Program-made: the position numbers and the translations under genes
The notes under the pieces: model-generated
The model's input: the letters and a program-made list of their open reading frames with translations, nothing else
Databases searched by the model: none
What the model was told of the DNA's origin: nothing
Part shown: one piece after another, positions 50,915-59,053 of the stretch
Position numbering within the stretch: position 1 is the first letter of the stretch
How the letters are laid out: each line of letters begins with the position of its first letter
Assembly (NCBI RefSeq): GCF_900129505.1
Contig: NZ_LT670818.1
Span: 6,977,001-7,041,000 of the forward strand
Source of the DNA: Bradyrhizobium erythrophlei
GTDB taxonomy: Bacteria > Pseudomonadota > Alphaproteobacteria > Rhizobiales > Xanthobacteraceae
DNA length: 64,000 nt
Direction of reading: 5' to 3'

Positions 50915-51343
50915 ATGTGTGACTACAGTCTGCACGCTGTCGCGACGCGCCCGGCCAAGGTCGGAGAGACGCTAATCACCACGACGTTTCCCGGTACTTC
51001 GACGCGCGGTTTCGCCAGCGAAAGCGAACCCAATGTCGCGGTCTGCCTGCTGCAAGGAACCGAACTCGCCTTCGCCCAGAATGTCAGATACGACAACCGC
51101 TGGATCTGGACGCGCGAGGTCAATTTCCGCGTCGGCAAATTCGGCGAGATCGATCGGCACGTGGCGGACCGCCATCATGACGCGATCGAGTTTCCGGACG
51201 GCAGCCACGTGCTGGTGACGCTGCTCTGCGAGGGACAACACGCCACCGTGCTGCAATTGCCCGTGATAGCGCAACAGCCGAGCGAACGTGCGCGGCCTGC
51301 CGCTGCCGACACCGCAACGCCGACGCCGCTTTCCGCCCGTTGA
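50915..51343 (+). CDS. Conserved hypothetical protein
   Basis: This 142-residue soluble protein opens MCDYSLHAVATRPAKVGE and continues with TTTFPGTSTRGFAS and PNVAVCLLQGTELAFAQNV. I recall this opening from unnamed proteins in several Rhizobiales, but no function. The ATG at 50915 is supported by GAGGAG; the frame upstream to 50888 is not needed. There is no signal peptide, and the C-terminal third is Pro/Ala-rich. Confidence 0.75.
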   Translation: MCDYSLHAVATRPAKVGETLITTTFPGTSTRGFASESEPNVAVCLLQGTELAFAQNVRYDNRWIWTREVNFRVGKFGEIDRHVADRHHDAIEFPDGSHVLVTLLCEGQHATVLQLPVIAQQPSERARPAAADTATPTPLSAR

Positions 51344-51424
51344 CGTGAATTGAATGGGTTCGCGCGGGTACCTGCCGGTTTCGGCCGGCGGGTGAGAGTA
51401 TTGTGTGCTGAAGAGGGCTGGACG

Positions 51425-51652
51425 ATGGGACTGACGATGGGCCACGGGAAAGACCCGCGGGCCGAAGAACTGCATAATCTCAGGGTAGCGCTGGCGACCT
51501 TCGCCTTGCAACTTGACGCGTTCGAAATGCGGGCGAACGGCGCGCTGCGCGTGGCCGGCCGCGCGGCTTCGACGCGCGAGGCTTCGATCCGAAAGGCTTC
51601 TGTCGCCGTCCCGTGGGCCGACCGGAAGCGGGATTCCGAGGGGGGAAAATAA
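51425..51652 (+). CDS. Possible small protein upstream of a coupled hypothetical
   Basis: This 75-residue frame begins at the ATG at 51425 (MGLTMGHGKDPRAEELHNL) and its stop TAA is directly followed by the start of the next gene. A helical stretch LRVALATFALQLDAFEM is visible. There is no recognised family, and the C-terminal half is low-complexity (repeated AS/RE/RK), so coding is uncertain. Confidence 0.35.
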   Translation: MGLTMGHGKDPRAEELHNLRVALATFALQLDAFEMRANGALRVAGRAASTREASIRKASVAVPWADRKRDSEGGK

Positions 51653-51889
51653 TTGGGCGTCAATAAAGTCAGCTGGCGACAGGTCGGGCACGTGACGGAA
51701 CCCGGCCGATACATGTTCAGGTTCGGCTGGCTGACGGTCGCGGCAGACGACCTTGCGGTCTGGGAGCAATTCCCGGACGCTGTGTTCGCGCTGGTCAAGA
51801 CGGCATCCGCAGCCGCGACCGACGCCAACGAGGAATTCCACCTGGGCGCGTTCGACCTCAAGGAAACTCATTCGATGAGCGAGAAGTGA
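51653..51889 (+). CDS. Small conserved-looking hypothetical protein, TTG start
   Basis: This 78-residue protein contains GHVTEPGRYMFRFGWLTVAA and DDLAVWEQFPDAVFALV, blocks I associate with a Bradyrhizobium hypothetical family of this size. The start is a TTG at 51653 behind GAGGGGGGAAAA and abuts the preceding stop. Function unknown. Confidence 0.6.
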   Translation: MGVNKVSWRQVGHVTEPGRYMFRFGWLTVAADDLAVWEQFPDAVFALVKTASAAATDANEEFHLGAFDLKETHSMSEK

Positions 51890-52210
51890 CAATGAACGCC
51901 GTCGTCCCAACGCGCCACGGCCGACGAAGATGCGCAATATTTTTTCGCCGGAGCGCTATGATGCCGCAGGCTAATACACGCTAGACCCCGAGAGTATGCG
52001 CCCGCCTGCGATTTAGCGCTGCGCCCATAGGGGGAGTTTCCGATGCCGCGGCCGTGGTGCGGAAGATTGTCGGTCGCCCGATAACTGAACCGGTTGAATG
52101 TCGCTACTAGCTGGGCGTGCAATTGACCGTGTTTGAACGGACAAGTTTTTGCCGCGATTGCTTTGCACTCTCCACCAGCTTTGTTGCCGCGACGACGCGA
52201 GGTTTTTACC
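51890..52210. other. Gene-free stretch
   Basis: About 320 bp with no open frame, repeat or clear regulatory site that I can support. It separates the small hypothetical gene from the RlpA remnant. Confidence 0.5.
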
Positions 52211-52396
52211 ATGTGTCGATCTGCTTTGCTTGCCGCTGCTCTGCTTTCCATCGCCCAGGCGACCAAAGCTGAAAGCGGTCTTGCCTCCTACCACAGCGGA
52301 CACGGCCGCCGGAGCGTGATGACTTGTGCTCATCGCATCCGGCCTTTGGGACGCATCGTCACGGTGACGCGCGCCAGGCATTCGGCTTTCGATTGA
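52211..52396 (+). pseudogene. RlpA-like double-psi beta-barrel protein, truncated
   Basis: The ATG at 52211 opens a signal peptide (CRSALLAAALLSIAQATKA), then SGLASYHSGHGRRSVMTCAHRI and PLGRIVTVT, the first half of the RlpA-type barrel (family pattern SGxASYY...TCAHRTxPFG). After TVT the sequence becomes RARHSAFD and stops; the second half with the NDRGP motif and catalytic Asp is missing from the following sequence. Complete relatives of about 100-120 residues would be small exported proteins. Confidence 0.7.
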
Positions 52397-52515
52397 GCGC
52401 TCGCATCTAGCGGCATTGCTCAAGCTCGCAAGGGCCACTGCCATAGCCCGACGGTTGCACTTATGCGGCAGTGATATTCTAGCGATCGGGTGAAGGGGCG
52501 TTCGGATTTTGACGC

Positions 52516-52848
52516 ATGATGAACCGAATTTTATTTGCGGCGTTGGTCTTCACCGCACCGGCCTGCCCGGTCTTGGCGCAGGATGTCAAGATCTCCGTCG
52601 ATATGATCGGAATAGGCAGCATGAGTTGCACTCATTGGCGGTCAACGCAAGAGCGTCGACTAGAGGGGACCATCTGGATCTACGGTTTCTGGACGGGACT
52701 CAATTACGTTGCTGCGGCGAGTGATCAAACGCAGGCGAAAACTGACGCGACGGCGATCGTGAACGAAGTCGAAAGGACATGCGCTCATCGAACGTCGCAG
52801 ACATTAGCCAGCGCCGCATGGACCACTTATCTTGAGTCTAAGAGGTAG
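52516..52848 (+). CDS. Small exported hypothetical protein
   Basis: This 110-residue protein has a signal peptide (MNRILFAALVFTAPACPVLAQ), a cysteine in MSCTHW, a WIYGFWTGLNYVAA helix motif and a second cysteine in VERTCAHRT near the C-terminus. The Cys...YGFWTGLN...Cys order is reminiscent of Rap1a/Tai-like immunity-protein folds, but that is only a resemblance. Two ATGs in tandem (52516 and 52519) are possible starts. No neighbour suggests an effector. Confidence 0.6.
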   Translation: MMNRILFAALVFTAPACPVLAQDVKISVDMIGIGSMSCTHWRSTQERRLEGTIWIYGFWTGLNYVAAASDQTQAKTDATAIVNEVERTCAHRTSQTLASAAWTTYLESKR

Positions 52849-53033
52849 CCATACCCTGAGACCACTCCAGTTCGCTCAAACTGAGTTCCCGAAGGCCCGT
52901 CGCCGTAAGCAGCCCCATACTTTCCATCGTGCGGCCATGCTTTGGTCAAGACTTACTGAGTGTTTGGCGGTTGGTCGACCCCCGTGCAAATCTAACTGCC
53001 TCCGTCGGGTGATATTAGACGGGAAAGGGAGCA

Positions 53034-53831
53034 ATGAATTCCACGACGGACCCGAAAGCAATTGAACTCAACGATGTCCTGGCCGCGCGTGCGGATGAAC
53101 GGCTCGTGCACGCTTATGACCAGATCGCGCGCGCGGATCAACAGCTGGCGCGGTTAAATGAACAGCTTGCGAAGCTAGAACACGATGCCGCGAACCAGCC
53201 TTCGGCTGTCGTGGGCCACCGGCCACCGCGCGGCAGACCGGCGCTCCGCGGCTTCATCGGCTTGCTGCTGGCCCTGTGCGTCTTCGTCGGTGCTTTCGTT
53301 TCGCAGTCCTCCTATGGCGATGCGGCCAGGTTGATTGTCGCCCGGTGGGCGCCGCAGCTCATCTTGACCTCCTCGCTGCCAATGGAAAAGCCGGGCTTTC
53401 CCGCGCAGCCGAGTTCTACCGCTCAGGTGGCCGCGGCGACGCCAGTGCTTCCGCAAGCAACAGCGTCGGCTCAAACCGCCCCGCAAGACGTCGCGCCGGC
53501 AGCCGCCCCGATATCTCCCGAGCTGACGCAGTTGCTCCAGACGATGGCGCGCGATCTCACAAACGTGGAGCAAGGAATCGAGCAGCTCAAGGCGAACCAG
53601 GAAAAAACAGCCCAAGAAAATGCGAAGGCCACCGAGCAGCTCAAGGCGAGCCAGGAGGAAATGACGCGCCTTATCGCCAAGGTCTCCGAGCAGAACCCGC
53701 GGCCCAAAATATCGGCGCCTCTGTCGCGGCCGATTGCCACCGCGACGCGTAAACCTGTGCCGACGCATCAGTCGCCACAAGCCGGAGCGCGGCCGCTGGC
53801 CCCGGTGCGGTTGCAGCCTGACGACCAGTAG
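53034..53831 (+). CDS. Membrane-anchored coiled-coil hypothetical protein
   Basis: This 265-residue protein has an N-terminal coiled coil (DQIARADQQLARLNEQLAKLEHD split, about residues 29-52), one membrane helix (FIGLLLALCVFVGAFVS, about 74-90), a Pro/Ala/Gln linker, a second coiled coil (about 175-225, with two similar EQLKANQE/EQLKASQE repeats) and a basic proline-rich tail. I recall similar proteins in many copies in Bradyrhizobium, without function. AAAGGGAGC precedes the start. Confidence 0.75.
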   Translation: MNSTTDPKAIELNDVLAARADERLVHAYDQIARADQQLARLNEQLAKLEHDAANQPSAVVGHRPPRGRPALRGFIGLLLALCVFVGAFVSQSSYGDAARLIVARWAPQLILTSSLPMEKPGFPAQPSSTAQVAAATPVLPQATASAQTAPQDVAPAAAPISPELTQLLQTMARDLTNVEQGIEQLKANQEKTAQENAKATEQLKASQEEMTRLIAKVSEQNPRPKISAPLSRPIATATRKPVPTHQSPQAGARPLAPVRLQPDDQ

Positions 53832-53869
53832 GTGTCCGTCGGTACCGCGACGACGCCAATCGGCTGGCG

Positions 53870-53898
53870 TTGACGCCTGAGCGTTTTACCGCCATATA
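53870..53898 (+). promoter_or_regulatory. Candidate promoter for the ThrRS leader
   Basis: TTGACG (53870-53875), a 17-bp spacer and CATATA (53893-53898) form a plausible sigma-70-type promoter. The expected transcription start, about seven bases past the -10, falls on or next to the ATG of the leader ORF at 53905, so the leader peptide could be translated leaderless. The -10 is a weak match, so this is tentative. Confidence 0.45.
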
Positions 53899-53904
53899 CA
53901 GAGC

Positions 53905-53982
53905 ATGAATAAGCTTCGATCAGCCGCATTGACCATCACGGCGACCGCTTACGGCGGATCGCCTGCTGGTTGCGCGCGCTAG
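53905..53982 (+). CDS. Putative threonine-codon leader peptide
   Basis: A 25-codon frame from ATG (53905) to TAG (53980-53982) contains three threonine codons within five (ALTITATAY, codons 10, 12, 14; ACC, ACG, ACC). It lies 18 bases before a strong intrinsic terminator and upstream of a threonyl-tRNA synthetase gene, the arrangement of a ribosome-mediated attenuator. I could not find a convincing antiterminator pairing by eye, and Thr density is lower than in E. coli thrL, so the regulatory reading is a hypothesis. Confidence 0.45.
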   Translation: MNKLRSAALTITATAYGGSPAGCAR

Positions 53983-54000
53983 AGACAAGCGTACTTCACC

Positions 54001-54045
54001 CAGAAAAGGCCCCGCCGGCGACGGACGGGGCCTTTTCTGGTTTTT
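54001..54045 (+). terminator. Strong intrinsic terminator directly before the ThrRS gene
   Basis: A perfect 14-bp stem CAGAAAAGGCCCCG (54001-54014) / CGGGGCCTTTTCTG (54026-54039) with an 11-base loop is followed by G and five T (54041-54045). Only 44 bases separate the T-run from the thrS-like start, including its ribosome site, leaving little room for another promoter. Transcription of thrS therefore probably reads through this hairpin. Confidence 0.85.
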
Positions 54046-54089
54046 GATGGTCCCCGTCCGCGCTTATTCCCGTCACAAGGAACACAGCC

Positions 54090-55322
54090 ATGGACGATCT
54101 CGACCACAGAAATCTCGGTGTGAAGCTCAAGCTCTGGCACCTTCAGGAAGACGCGCCGGGCATGGTGTTCTGGCATCCGCGCGGCTACGCGGTCTACCGG
54201 GTGCTGGAGGACTATGTCCGGCGCAAAATGCGCCGAGCCGGCTATACCGAGGTCCGGACGCCACAGCTGCTGCCGCAGGAACTCTGGGGCCGCAGCGGCC
54301 ACTGGGACAAGTTCGGCGAGCACATGTTCCGGGTCGATGACGGCGAACTGGCGATGGCGCTGAAACCGATGTCGTGCCCGTGCCACGTGCAGATCTTCAA
54401 CAAGGGGCTGCGCTCGTGGCGGGAGCTTCCGATCCGCTATGCCGAGTTCGGCGCCTGCCACCGCAATGAGCCTTCCGGTTCGCTCCACGGCATCATGCGG
54501 ACGCGCGCCTTCGAGCAGGACGATGCGCATGTGTTCTGCCGCGAGCAGGACGTGGAGAGCGAAGTCGCGTGCTTCATCGCCCTGCTGGGCGAGGCCTACC
54601 GCGACCTCGGTTTTCCCGACTACGAGGTGGCGCTGGCGACGCGGCCGGCGGCGCGCGCCGGCGACGACGCGACCTGGGACTGGTCGGAGGCGAAGCTCGG
54701 CGATGCCGCGCGGCGCTGCGGCCTCGCGCCTCAAATCAATCCCGGCGAAGGCGCGTTCTACGGACCGAAGCTGGAATTCGCGCTGCGCAACCGGCTGGGA
54801 CGATCCTGGCAGTGCGGCACGGTGCAGCTCGACGGCGTGCTGCCGCAGCGGCTCGAGGCGTCCTACGTCGCCCCCGATGGCAGCCGCGCGAGACCCCTGA
54901 TGATCCACCACGCCATCTTCGGATCGCTCGGCCGCATGATCGCGATCCTGCTCGAGCACCATGGCGGCGTGCTTCCGTTCTGGCTGTCGCCGGACCAGGT
55001 CGCGGTCGCGCCGATCTCGAAAGACCAGGCCGGATACGGCGCGGACGTTCTGGCGGCGTTCGAGGATGCCGGGATCCGGGCCGTTGCCTATGACGGCGCC
55101 GATACCCTTTCGCGGCGCATCGTGGCGGCGCATGAAATGGCGGTGCCGGTGATGGCTATCGTCGGCGGGCGCGAGATGAGGGACGGCCGGGTGAGCCTGC
55201 GCGAGCGCGACGGCTCACAGGCCGACGTTCCGCTGGCCGAGGCGGTGTCCCGCCTGCGCGCTTGGAATACTCGCGGGCCTGGTGATCCTCGTGATCGCTT
55301 TGTTCTGGCTCAATTATTATGA
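54090..55322 (+). CDS. Short threonyl-tRNA synthetase lacking TGS and editing domains
   Basis: This 410-residue class II synthetase starts at the catalytic core (DHRNLGVKLKLWHLQEDAPGM), whereas normal bacterial ThrRS has about 240 further N-terminal residues (TGS and the HxxxH editing domain). Motif 2 RYAEFGACHRNEPSGSLHG is intact; the zinc ligands appear as Cys in KPMSCPCHVQIF, His in QDDAHVF and His in MIHHAIFG. Two departures from E. coli are PGH to PCH and motif 3 MERF to LGRM. The anticodon domain spans about 305-395. AAGGAA precedes the ATG. The tail from about residue 391 runs into foreign sequence. It may be a second, resistant or specialised ThrRS; without editing it could mischarge serine. 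Confidence 0.88.
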   Translation: MDDLDHRNLGVKLKLWHLQEDAPGMVFWHPRGYAVYRVLEDYVRRKMRRAGYTEVRTPQLLPQELWGRSGHWDKFGEHMFRVDDGELAMALKPMSCPCHVQIFNKGLRSWRELPIRYAEFGACHRNEPSGSLHGIMRTRAFEQDDAHVFCREQDVESEVACFIALLGEAYRDLGFPDYEVALATRPAARAGDDATWDWSEAKLGDAARRCGLAPQINPGEGAFYGPKLEFALRNRLGRSWQCGTVQLDGVLPQRLEASYVAPDGSRARPLMIHHAIFGSLGRMIAILLEHHGGVLPFWLSPDQVAVAPISKDQAGYGADVLAAFEDAGIRAVAYDGADTLSRRIVAAHEMAVPVMAIVGGREMRDGRVSLRERDGSQADVPLAEAVSRLRAWNTRGPGDPRDRFVLAQLL

Positions 55323-55605
55323 TCTTCATGTCCGTTATCGGCTGACCATCGAGGTGCAGGATGGCGATCAGATCAAGACCGGATCGAGTGTTATCGACGC
55401 CTCCTACGACATAGACCCGGATTGGATTTGGGAAGGCCCACATAATTATTTTGGACAGGTCCTCGGATATGCGCCAACCGTAGACCTTGGCGAAAAGGGG
55501 ATGTTCTTCCTAACGTTCGATGAGAGGCAAACCCCTGAGCAGGTGCGCGAGGGGCTTTGCATGCCGAATGACAAGTCTTGGCCCAACCATTGGGGGCACT
55601 GGCGT
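55260..55605 (+). pseudogene. Truncated membrane-anchored hypothetical protein
   Basis: In a frame different from thrS the sequence reads a membrane helix (LGILAGLVILVIALFWLNYYD) followed by DLHVRYRLTIEVQDGDQIKT and GSSVIDASYDIDPDW, which I recall as the start of a Bradyrhizobium hypothetical family. No start codon lies before the helix (the first is an internal GTG at 55282), and the left end coincides with the thrS tail near 55260. The right end runs into the kinase stop at 55607, so it is cut at both ends. Confidence 0.55.
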
Positions 55606-55606
55606 A

Positions 55607-57061
55607 TCACGACGCAGCCTGTCTTTGCACGGGCAGCACGCACTGAAACGTCGCACCCGGCCCCACATTATTGGCGCCCGACATCCGTCCCCCGTGAGCT
55701 TCGACGATTGAACGGCAGATCGAGAGTCCCATACCCATGCCGCTGGATTTGGTGGTGAAGAAGGCGTTGAACAGCCGGTCCGCATTCTCGGCGGAGATCC
55801 CGACACCGGAGTCCGTTACAGTGACCAGCACTCGGTGTGTTTCGTCCTGGTGCGATCCGATCACCAGTTCGCGGGGTCGATCCGTGACCGATTGCATCGC
55901 TTCAATGCTATTCATCACCAGGTTAATAATCACCTGGTGCAGCTGGACCCGGTCGGCGAGAACCGCGGGCAAAGCTGACTCAAGCTCCGTCCGCAGCGAC
56001 ACCTTGTGGTTAATCAACTCGCGCTTCACCAAGGGGACGACCTCGCTAATGGCGCGATTGATGTCGAGTGGCTCCTGCTTGGTTTCGGTCTTGGTCGCGA
56101 GCGCCCGGACGCGCCGAATCACCTCGCTCGCCCGATTGCCGTCGTTGATGATACATTCCACCGAGCGGCGCGCTGCGTCCAGGTTGGGCGTTTCGCGGTC
56201 GAGCCAGCGCAGACAGGCCTCGGCGTTGGCGACGACGCCGGCGAGCGGCTGGTTCACTTCATGGGCGATGGAGGCCGTCAGCTGCCCCATCGTTGCGACG
56301 CGATTGGCGTGCGCGAGCTCCGCCTGCGCCGAGCGCAAGGTCTGCTCGCTCTCGCGGAGCGCTTCCACAGCGCGCCGGAGGTCCTCGATATCGGTACTCA
56401 CTCCATACCACTTGACGACGTGGCCCTTCTCGTCGCGCAAGGGGGCGGCGCGGACCAGCATGGCGCGATATTCGCCCGTGGCGGTCCGCACGCGCGCCTC
56501 GACTTCGAACTCCTCGCCCGTTGCGACCGCCGAGCGCCATTTCTCGACGACGTATTCGCGGTCGTCGGGATGAAACATGGCGACCTCGTTGCCAGGCGAG
56601 TCCGCGGCCGATAATTCCTGCCAGCTTCGCTTATAGAACTCACGCGAGCCATCCGGAAGGGCGATCCAGACCGACGCAGGAATCGTATCGATCAACGCTT
56701 GTTGCGACGCCTCAGCGGCCTTCGCCGACTTGCGCACCGCCGTGGTGAGAGCCGTCACAATGAGCGACGTCGTCGTAAAGGCTGCTACGGCTATAACGTC
56801 CTGCGGAGAGTCTATGCGGAATTCGAACAATGGCTGCGCGAAGAAATAGTTCAGGCATGCCGCGGAAGCGATCGAGAGAACGATCGATGCGCTTAAGCTG
56901 CCAAGGACCGAAATCAGCGCGATGAGGATCACATATGCAAAACCCGCCGCGGCAACGTCGAATCCAAGCCGGAAGCAGACGAAGGTCGTCGATATCAGCC
57001 CAAGGCCGCCTAAGGCGCATTGAGCGACCCAGATCCATTGAGGCGTCCAGTGAACCTTCAT
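55607..57061 (-). CDS. Membrane sensor histidine kinase (DUF4118-like, PAS, HisKA, HATPase)
   Basis: This 484-residue kinase has four hydrophobic segments in the first ~110 residues (KdpD-like DUF4118 region), a PAS domain (about 120-240, with FHPDDREYVVEKW and VRAAPLRDEKG), HisKA with the phosphoacceptor in ASIAHEVNQPLAGVVANAEA, and a HATPase with NLVMNSIEAM (N box), DSGVGIS (G1) and SSGMGMGLSICRS (G2). The ATG at 57061 is used; a TTG at 57073 is alternative. No response regulator is adjacent, so its partner is elsewhere or lost. The signal is unknown. Confidence 0.9.
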   Translation of the reverse strand: MKVHWTPQWIWVAQCALGGLGLISTTFVCFRLGFDVAAAGFAYVILIALISVLGSLSASIVLSIASAACLNYFFAQPLFEFRIDSPQDVIAVAAFTTTSLIVTALTTAVRKSAKAAEASQQALIDTIPASVWIALPDGSREFYKRSWQELSAADSPGNEVAMFHPDDREYVVEKWRSAVATGEEFEVEARVRTATGEYRAMLVRAAPLRDEKGHVVKWYGVSTDIEDLRRAVEALRESEQTLRSAQAELAHANRVATMGQLTASIAHEVNQPLAGVVANAEACLRWLDRETPNLDAARRSVECIINDGNRASEVIRRVRALATKTETKQEPLDINRAISEVVPLVKRELINHKVSLRTELESALPAVLADRVQLHQVIINLVMNSIEAMQSVTDRPRELVIGSHQDETHRVLVTVTDSGVGISAENADRLFNAFFTTKSSGMGMGLSICRSIVEAHGGRMSGANNVGPGATFQCVLPVQRQAAS

Positions 57062-57933
57062 CTCGGATACCAAGCCGCCCTGAACTAACTCTCACGATCG
57101 TGGGAGGCGGATAACGCCGCGAACGCGCCGTGCTCTGAGGCAAACTCAACAAGATGCTACATCGCCAGTCTTTTCGGCGGAAGATCTGAATCAGGATCCG
57201 GGGGGACCCTTTCGGTTGTTCGACCCGCAATTGCTCACGAACGGCGCGACCGGCCTCCGCTGCGGCGGCGCGGATTGACGGGTCAATCGGGCCCAATGGA
57301 CCCAAGATCGAAAGGTTCCTGGGCGCCGATCGGCCTCGCTCATCGATGGGATAGCCCTTGGGGAACTGTCCGCAAGTTTGTCACTCTCGCCCGAGGTCGG
57401 AGTCGCGGTGGGGACGACCACGTAGGTCGGCTCGCCATCCGCTGCGATCTGACGCGACATGCTCAAACGTCACGGCGATGAGGTGATCGAACAGGCCCGT
57501 TATTGGCACAAGACCGACATGGCGCGATGTCTGACTTGCAAGCGGATACGCACCGAGGGCGGCCGCTATCGCCGCGACTCCTCCGCGCGCTCGCCCAGCG
57601 CGTCGAAGTCGACGCGCAAGACCTTCTCGGGTCGAAAAGCGAACTGCTGCGCACACTCGTCGCCGCTTCAGGCGAAAAAACGGCGGGTTTTGGCGTGCCC
57701 AGTTCTGTACCGAAGCGGCGCGCCGCGGCCGATGAAGATGGGCACTACGGCTTCGCCGTGACGCTATGACGTCGCGGGCTGCCACGCGATCGAAACGCCC
57801 ATTCTACAATGCTCTGCGATTTCATACTGCGCCTCGCGGCAATCCTCAGAACGCCTCAGTCCGCCCGCTTGGACACTGCTGGCCAACGTGCTCAGCCTGG
57901 CGGCAGCCGTCTAGGGCGGGACACGCAGTCCGC
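57062..57933. other. Long stretch without a convincing gene
   Basis: About 870 bp hold short open frames on both strands, the longest at 57381-57785 (minus) and 57503-57769 (plus), but their products are Arg/Ala/Ser-rich and match nothing I know. It may be decayed sequence, which fits the remnants on the other side of the kinase gene. Confidence 0.5.
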
Positions 57934-58305
57934 TCAAGCCTTGTTCGACGGTGCTTCGAAGAAGCCCGTTGCCTGAACGAGTCGGCCATCGGTGCCAAAG
58001 CGGCCGAAGCTGCTCCCCTTCACGAAGGCCCGGCCATCCTTGTCGTACATCGTCCAAATGAAGAGTCCCTGGTCGTGATGTTCCAGAAAGCTGTCGTTTC
58101 TGAAGTATGCGCCCGTGAACTTCTGCTGCGATTGCGCGATGCGGACCATGAGTTCCTGTAGACCATGGGTCTGCGACGAAGGATCCGTGTACAAAATATT
58201 GTCGCTAACGCTTGATCGAAGCAGCTCTTCGCGTTCCGTCTCATGGACCGGCCCCCAAGCGCGCTGATACGCATTCCACGTTTTCAAGTGAATCTCGCTG
58301 TTCAC
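57934..58305 (-). CDS. SnoaL/NTF2-like small protein
   Basis: This 123-residue alpha+beta cone-fold protein has an N-terminal helix (LKTWNAYQRAWGPVHETERE), SDNILYTDPSSQTHGLQELM and FRNDSFLEHHDQGLFIWTMYD with GRLVQATGFFEAP at the end, typical of SnoaL-like domains. The start is a GTG at 58305 behind GCGGAGAAG. It is divergent from the TetR gene with a palindrome between them and is probably its target. Ligand or reaction unknown. Confidence 0.82.
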   Translation of the reverse strand: MNSEIHLKTWNAYQRAWGPVHETEREELLRSSVSDNILYTDPSSQTHGLQELMVRIAQSQQKFTGAYFRNDSFLEHHDQGLFIWTMYDKDGRAFVKGSSFGRFGTDGRLVQATGFFEAPSNKA

Positions 58306-58346
58306 GTGGCTTCTCCGCTTCGCTCGCTTGCGCGCCTTTGACGATA

Positions 58347-58369
58347 TGACATAATACGTAATAATGTCA
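58347..58369. promoter_or_regulatory. Palindromic operator between the TetR and SnoaL-like genes
   Basis: TGACAT (58347-58352) and ATGTCA (58364-58369) are perfect inverted arms around an AT-rich centre with TACGTA. The site is 45 bp before tetR and 42 bp before the divergent gene, the standard place for a TetR-family operator controlling both. Confidence 0.65.
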
Positions 58370-58413
58370 GATCGCCAATTTGACAACCTTTTTCGAAAGA
58401 AAGATGCGAGAAG

Positions 58414-58968
58414 ATGTCTATTCCCGGCAGCAAGCATCAGCGCGTCGTCGAACGCGCGACGGACGTGTTCTGCAGATATGGTTTTGCTCGCACCACAATG
58501 GGCGACATCGCGGAGCGCTGCGAAATCTCTCGGCCGGCGCTCTATCTGCTGTTTCCGGACAAGGAGGCCATCTTCACAGCGGTGGTTGAGCGGATGGACC
58601 AGGATAAGCTGGCCAGCATCCGTGCGGAGGTAGCGCATCTGAAAGATCTGCGTGGTAAGCTGCTTCACGCCTGCCTGTCATGGGGATGTCACGGCATTGA
58701 TCTTGCGGCCTCACACCCGGACGCCGCGGACCTGTTCGATCTGCGGTATCCCGTCGTTCAGCAGGTCTATCGAAATTTCCAGGGCCTCGTCGTCGAGCTC
58801 ATCTCCGAGCGCTTCCGCACTGCGCGTCTGAAGATGCCGACGGAGCAGGCCGCGCGTGCGCTCGTCTTCAGCATAAGAGGTCTGCGCGAGACCGCGGCTG
58901 ACAGGCGCGACATGCAGAATCTCATCACTTCGCTTGTCGACATCTTTGTTCGGGCGATCGAGCGCTGA
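58414..58968 (+). CDS. TetR-family transcriptional regulator
   Basis: This 184-residue repressor has the N-terminal helix-turn-helix ATDVFCRYGFARTTMGDIAERCEISRPALYLLFPDKEAIF (split, about residues 14-53) and a helical ligand domain. GCGAGAAG precedes the ATG. Placement opposite the SnoaL-like gene around a palindrome suggests it represses that gene and itself. Confidence 0.92.
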   Translation: MSIPGSKHQRVVERATDVFCRYGFARTTMGDIAERCEISRPALYLLFPDKEAIFTAVVERMDQDKLASIRAEVAHLKDLRGKLLHACLSWGCHGIDLAASHPDAADLFDLRYPVVQQVYRNFQGLVVELISERFRTARLKMPTEQAARALVFSIRGLRETAADRRDMQNLITSLVDIFVRAIER

Positions 58969-59053
58969 CCCCCGACTGAGAGCGGAAATGTCCACGGTTT
59001 TGAATGCAAATGGCGCGCCTCGACAGACGCGAACCCGGAATGACGCAAGAGCC

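Noticed and set aside
57381..57785. Open frames on both strands in the gap after the kinase
   Set aside because: Low-complexity basic products without family features; overlapping frames cannot both be real and neither is supported.
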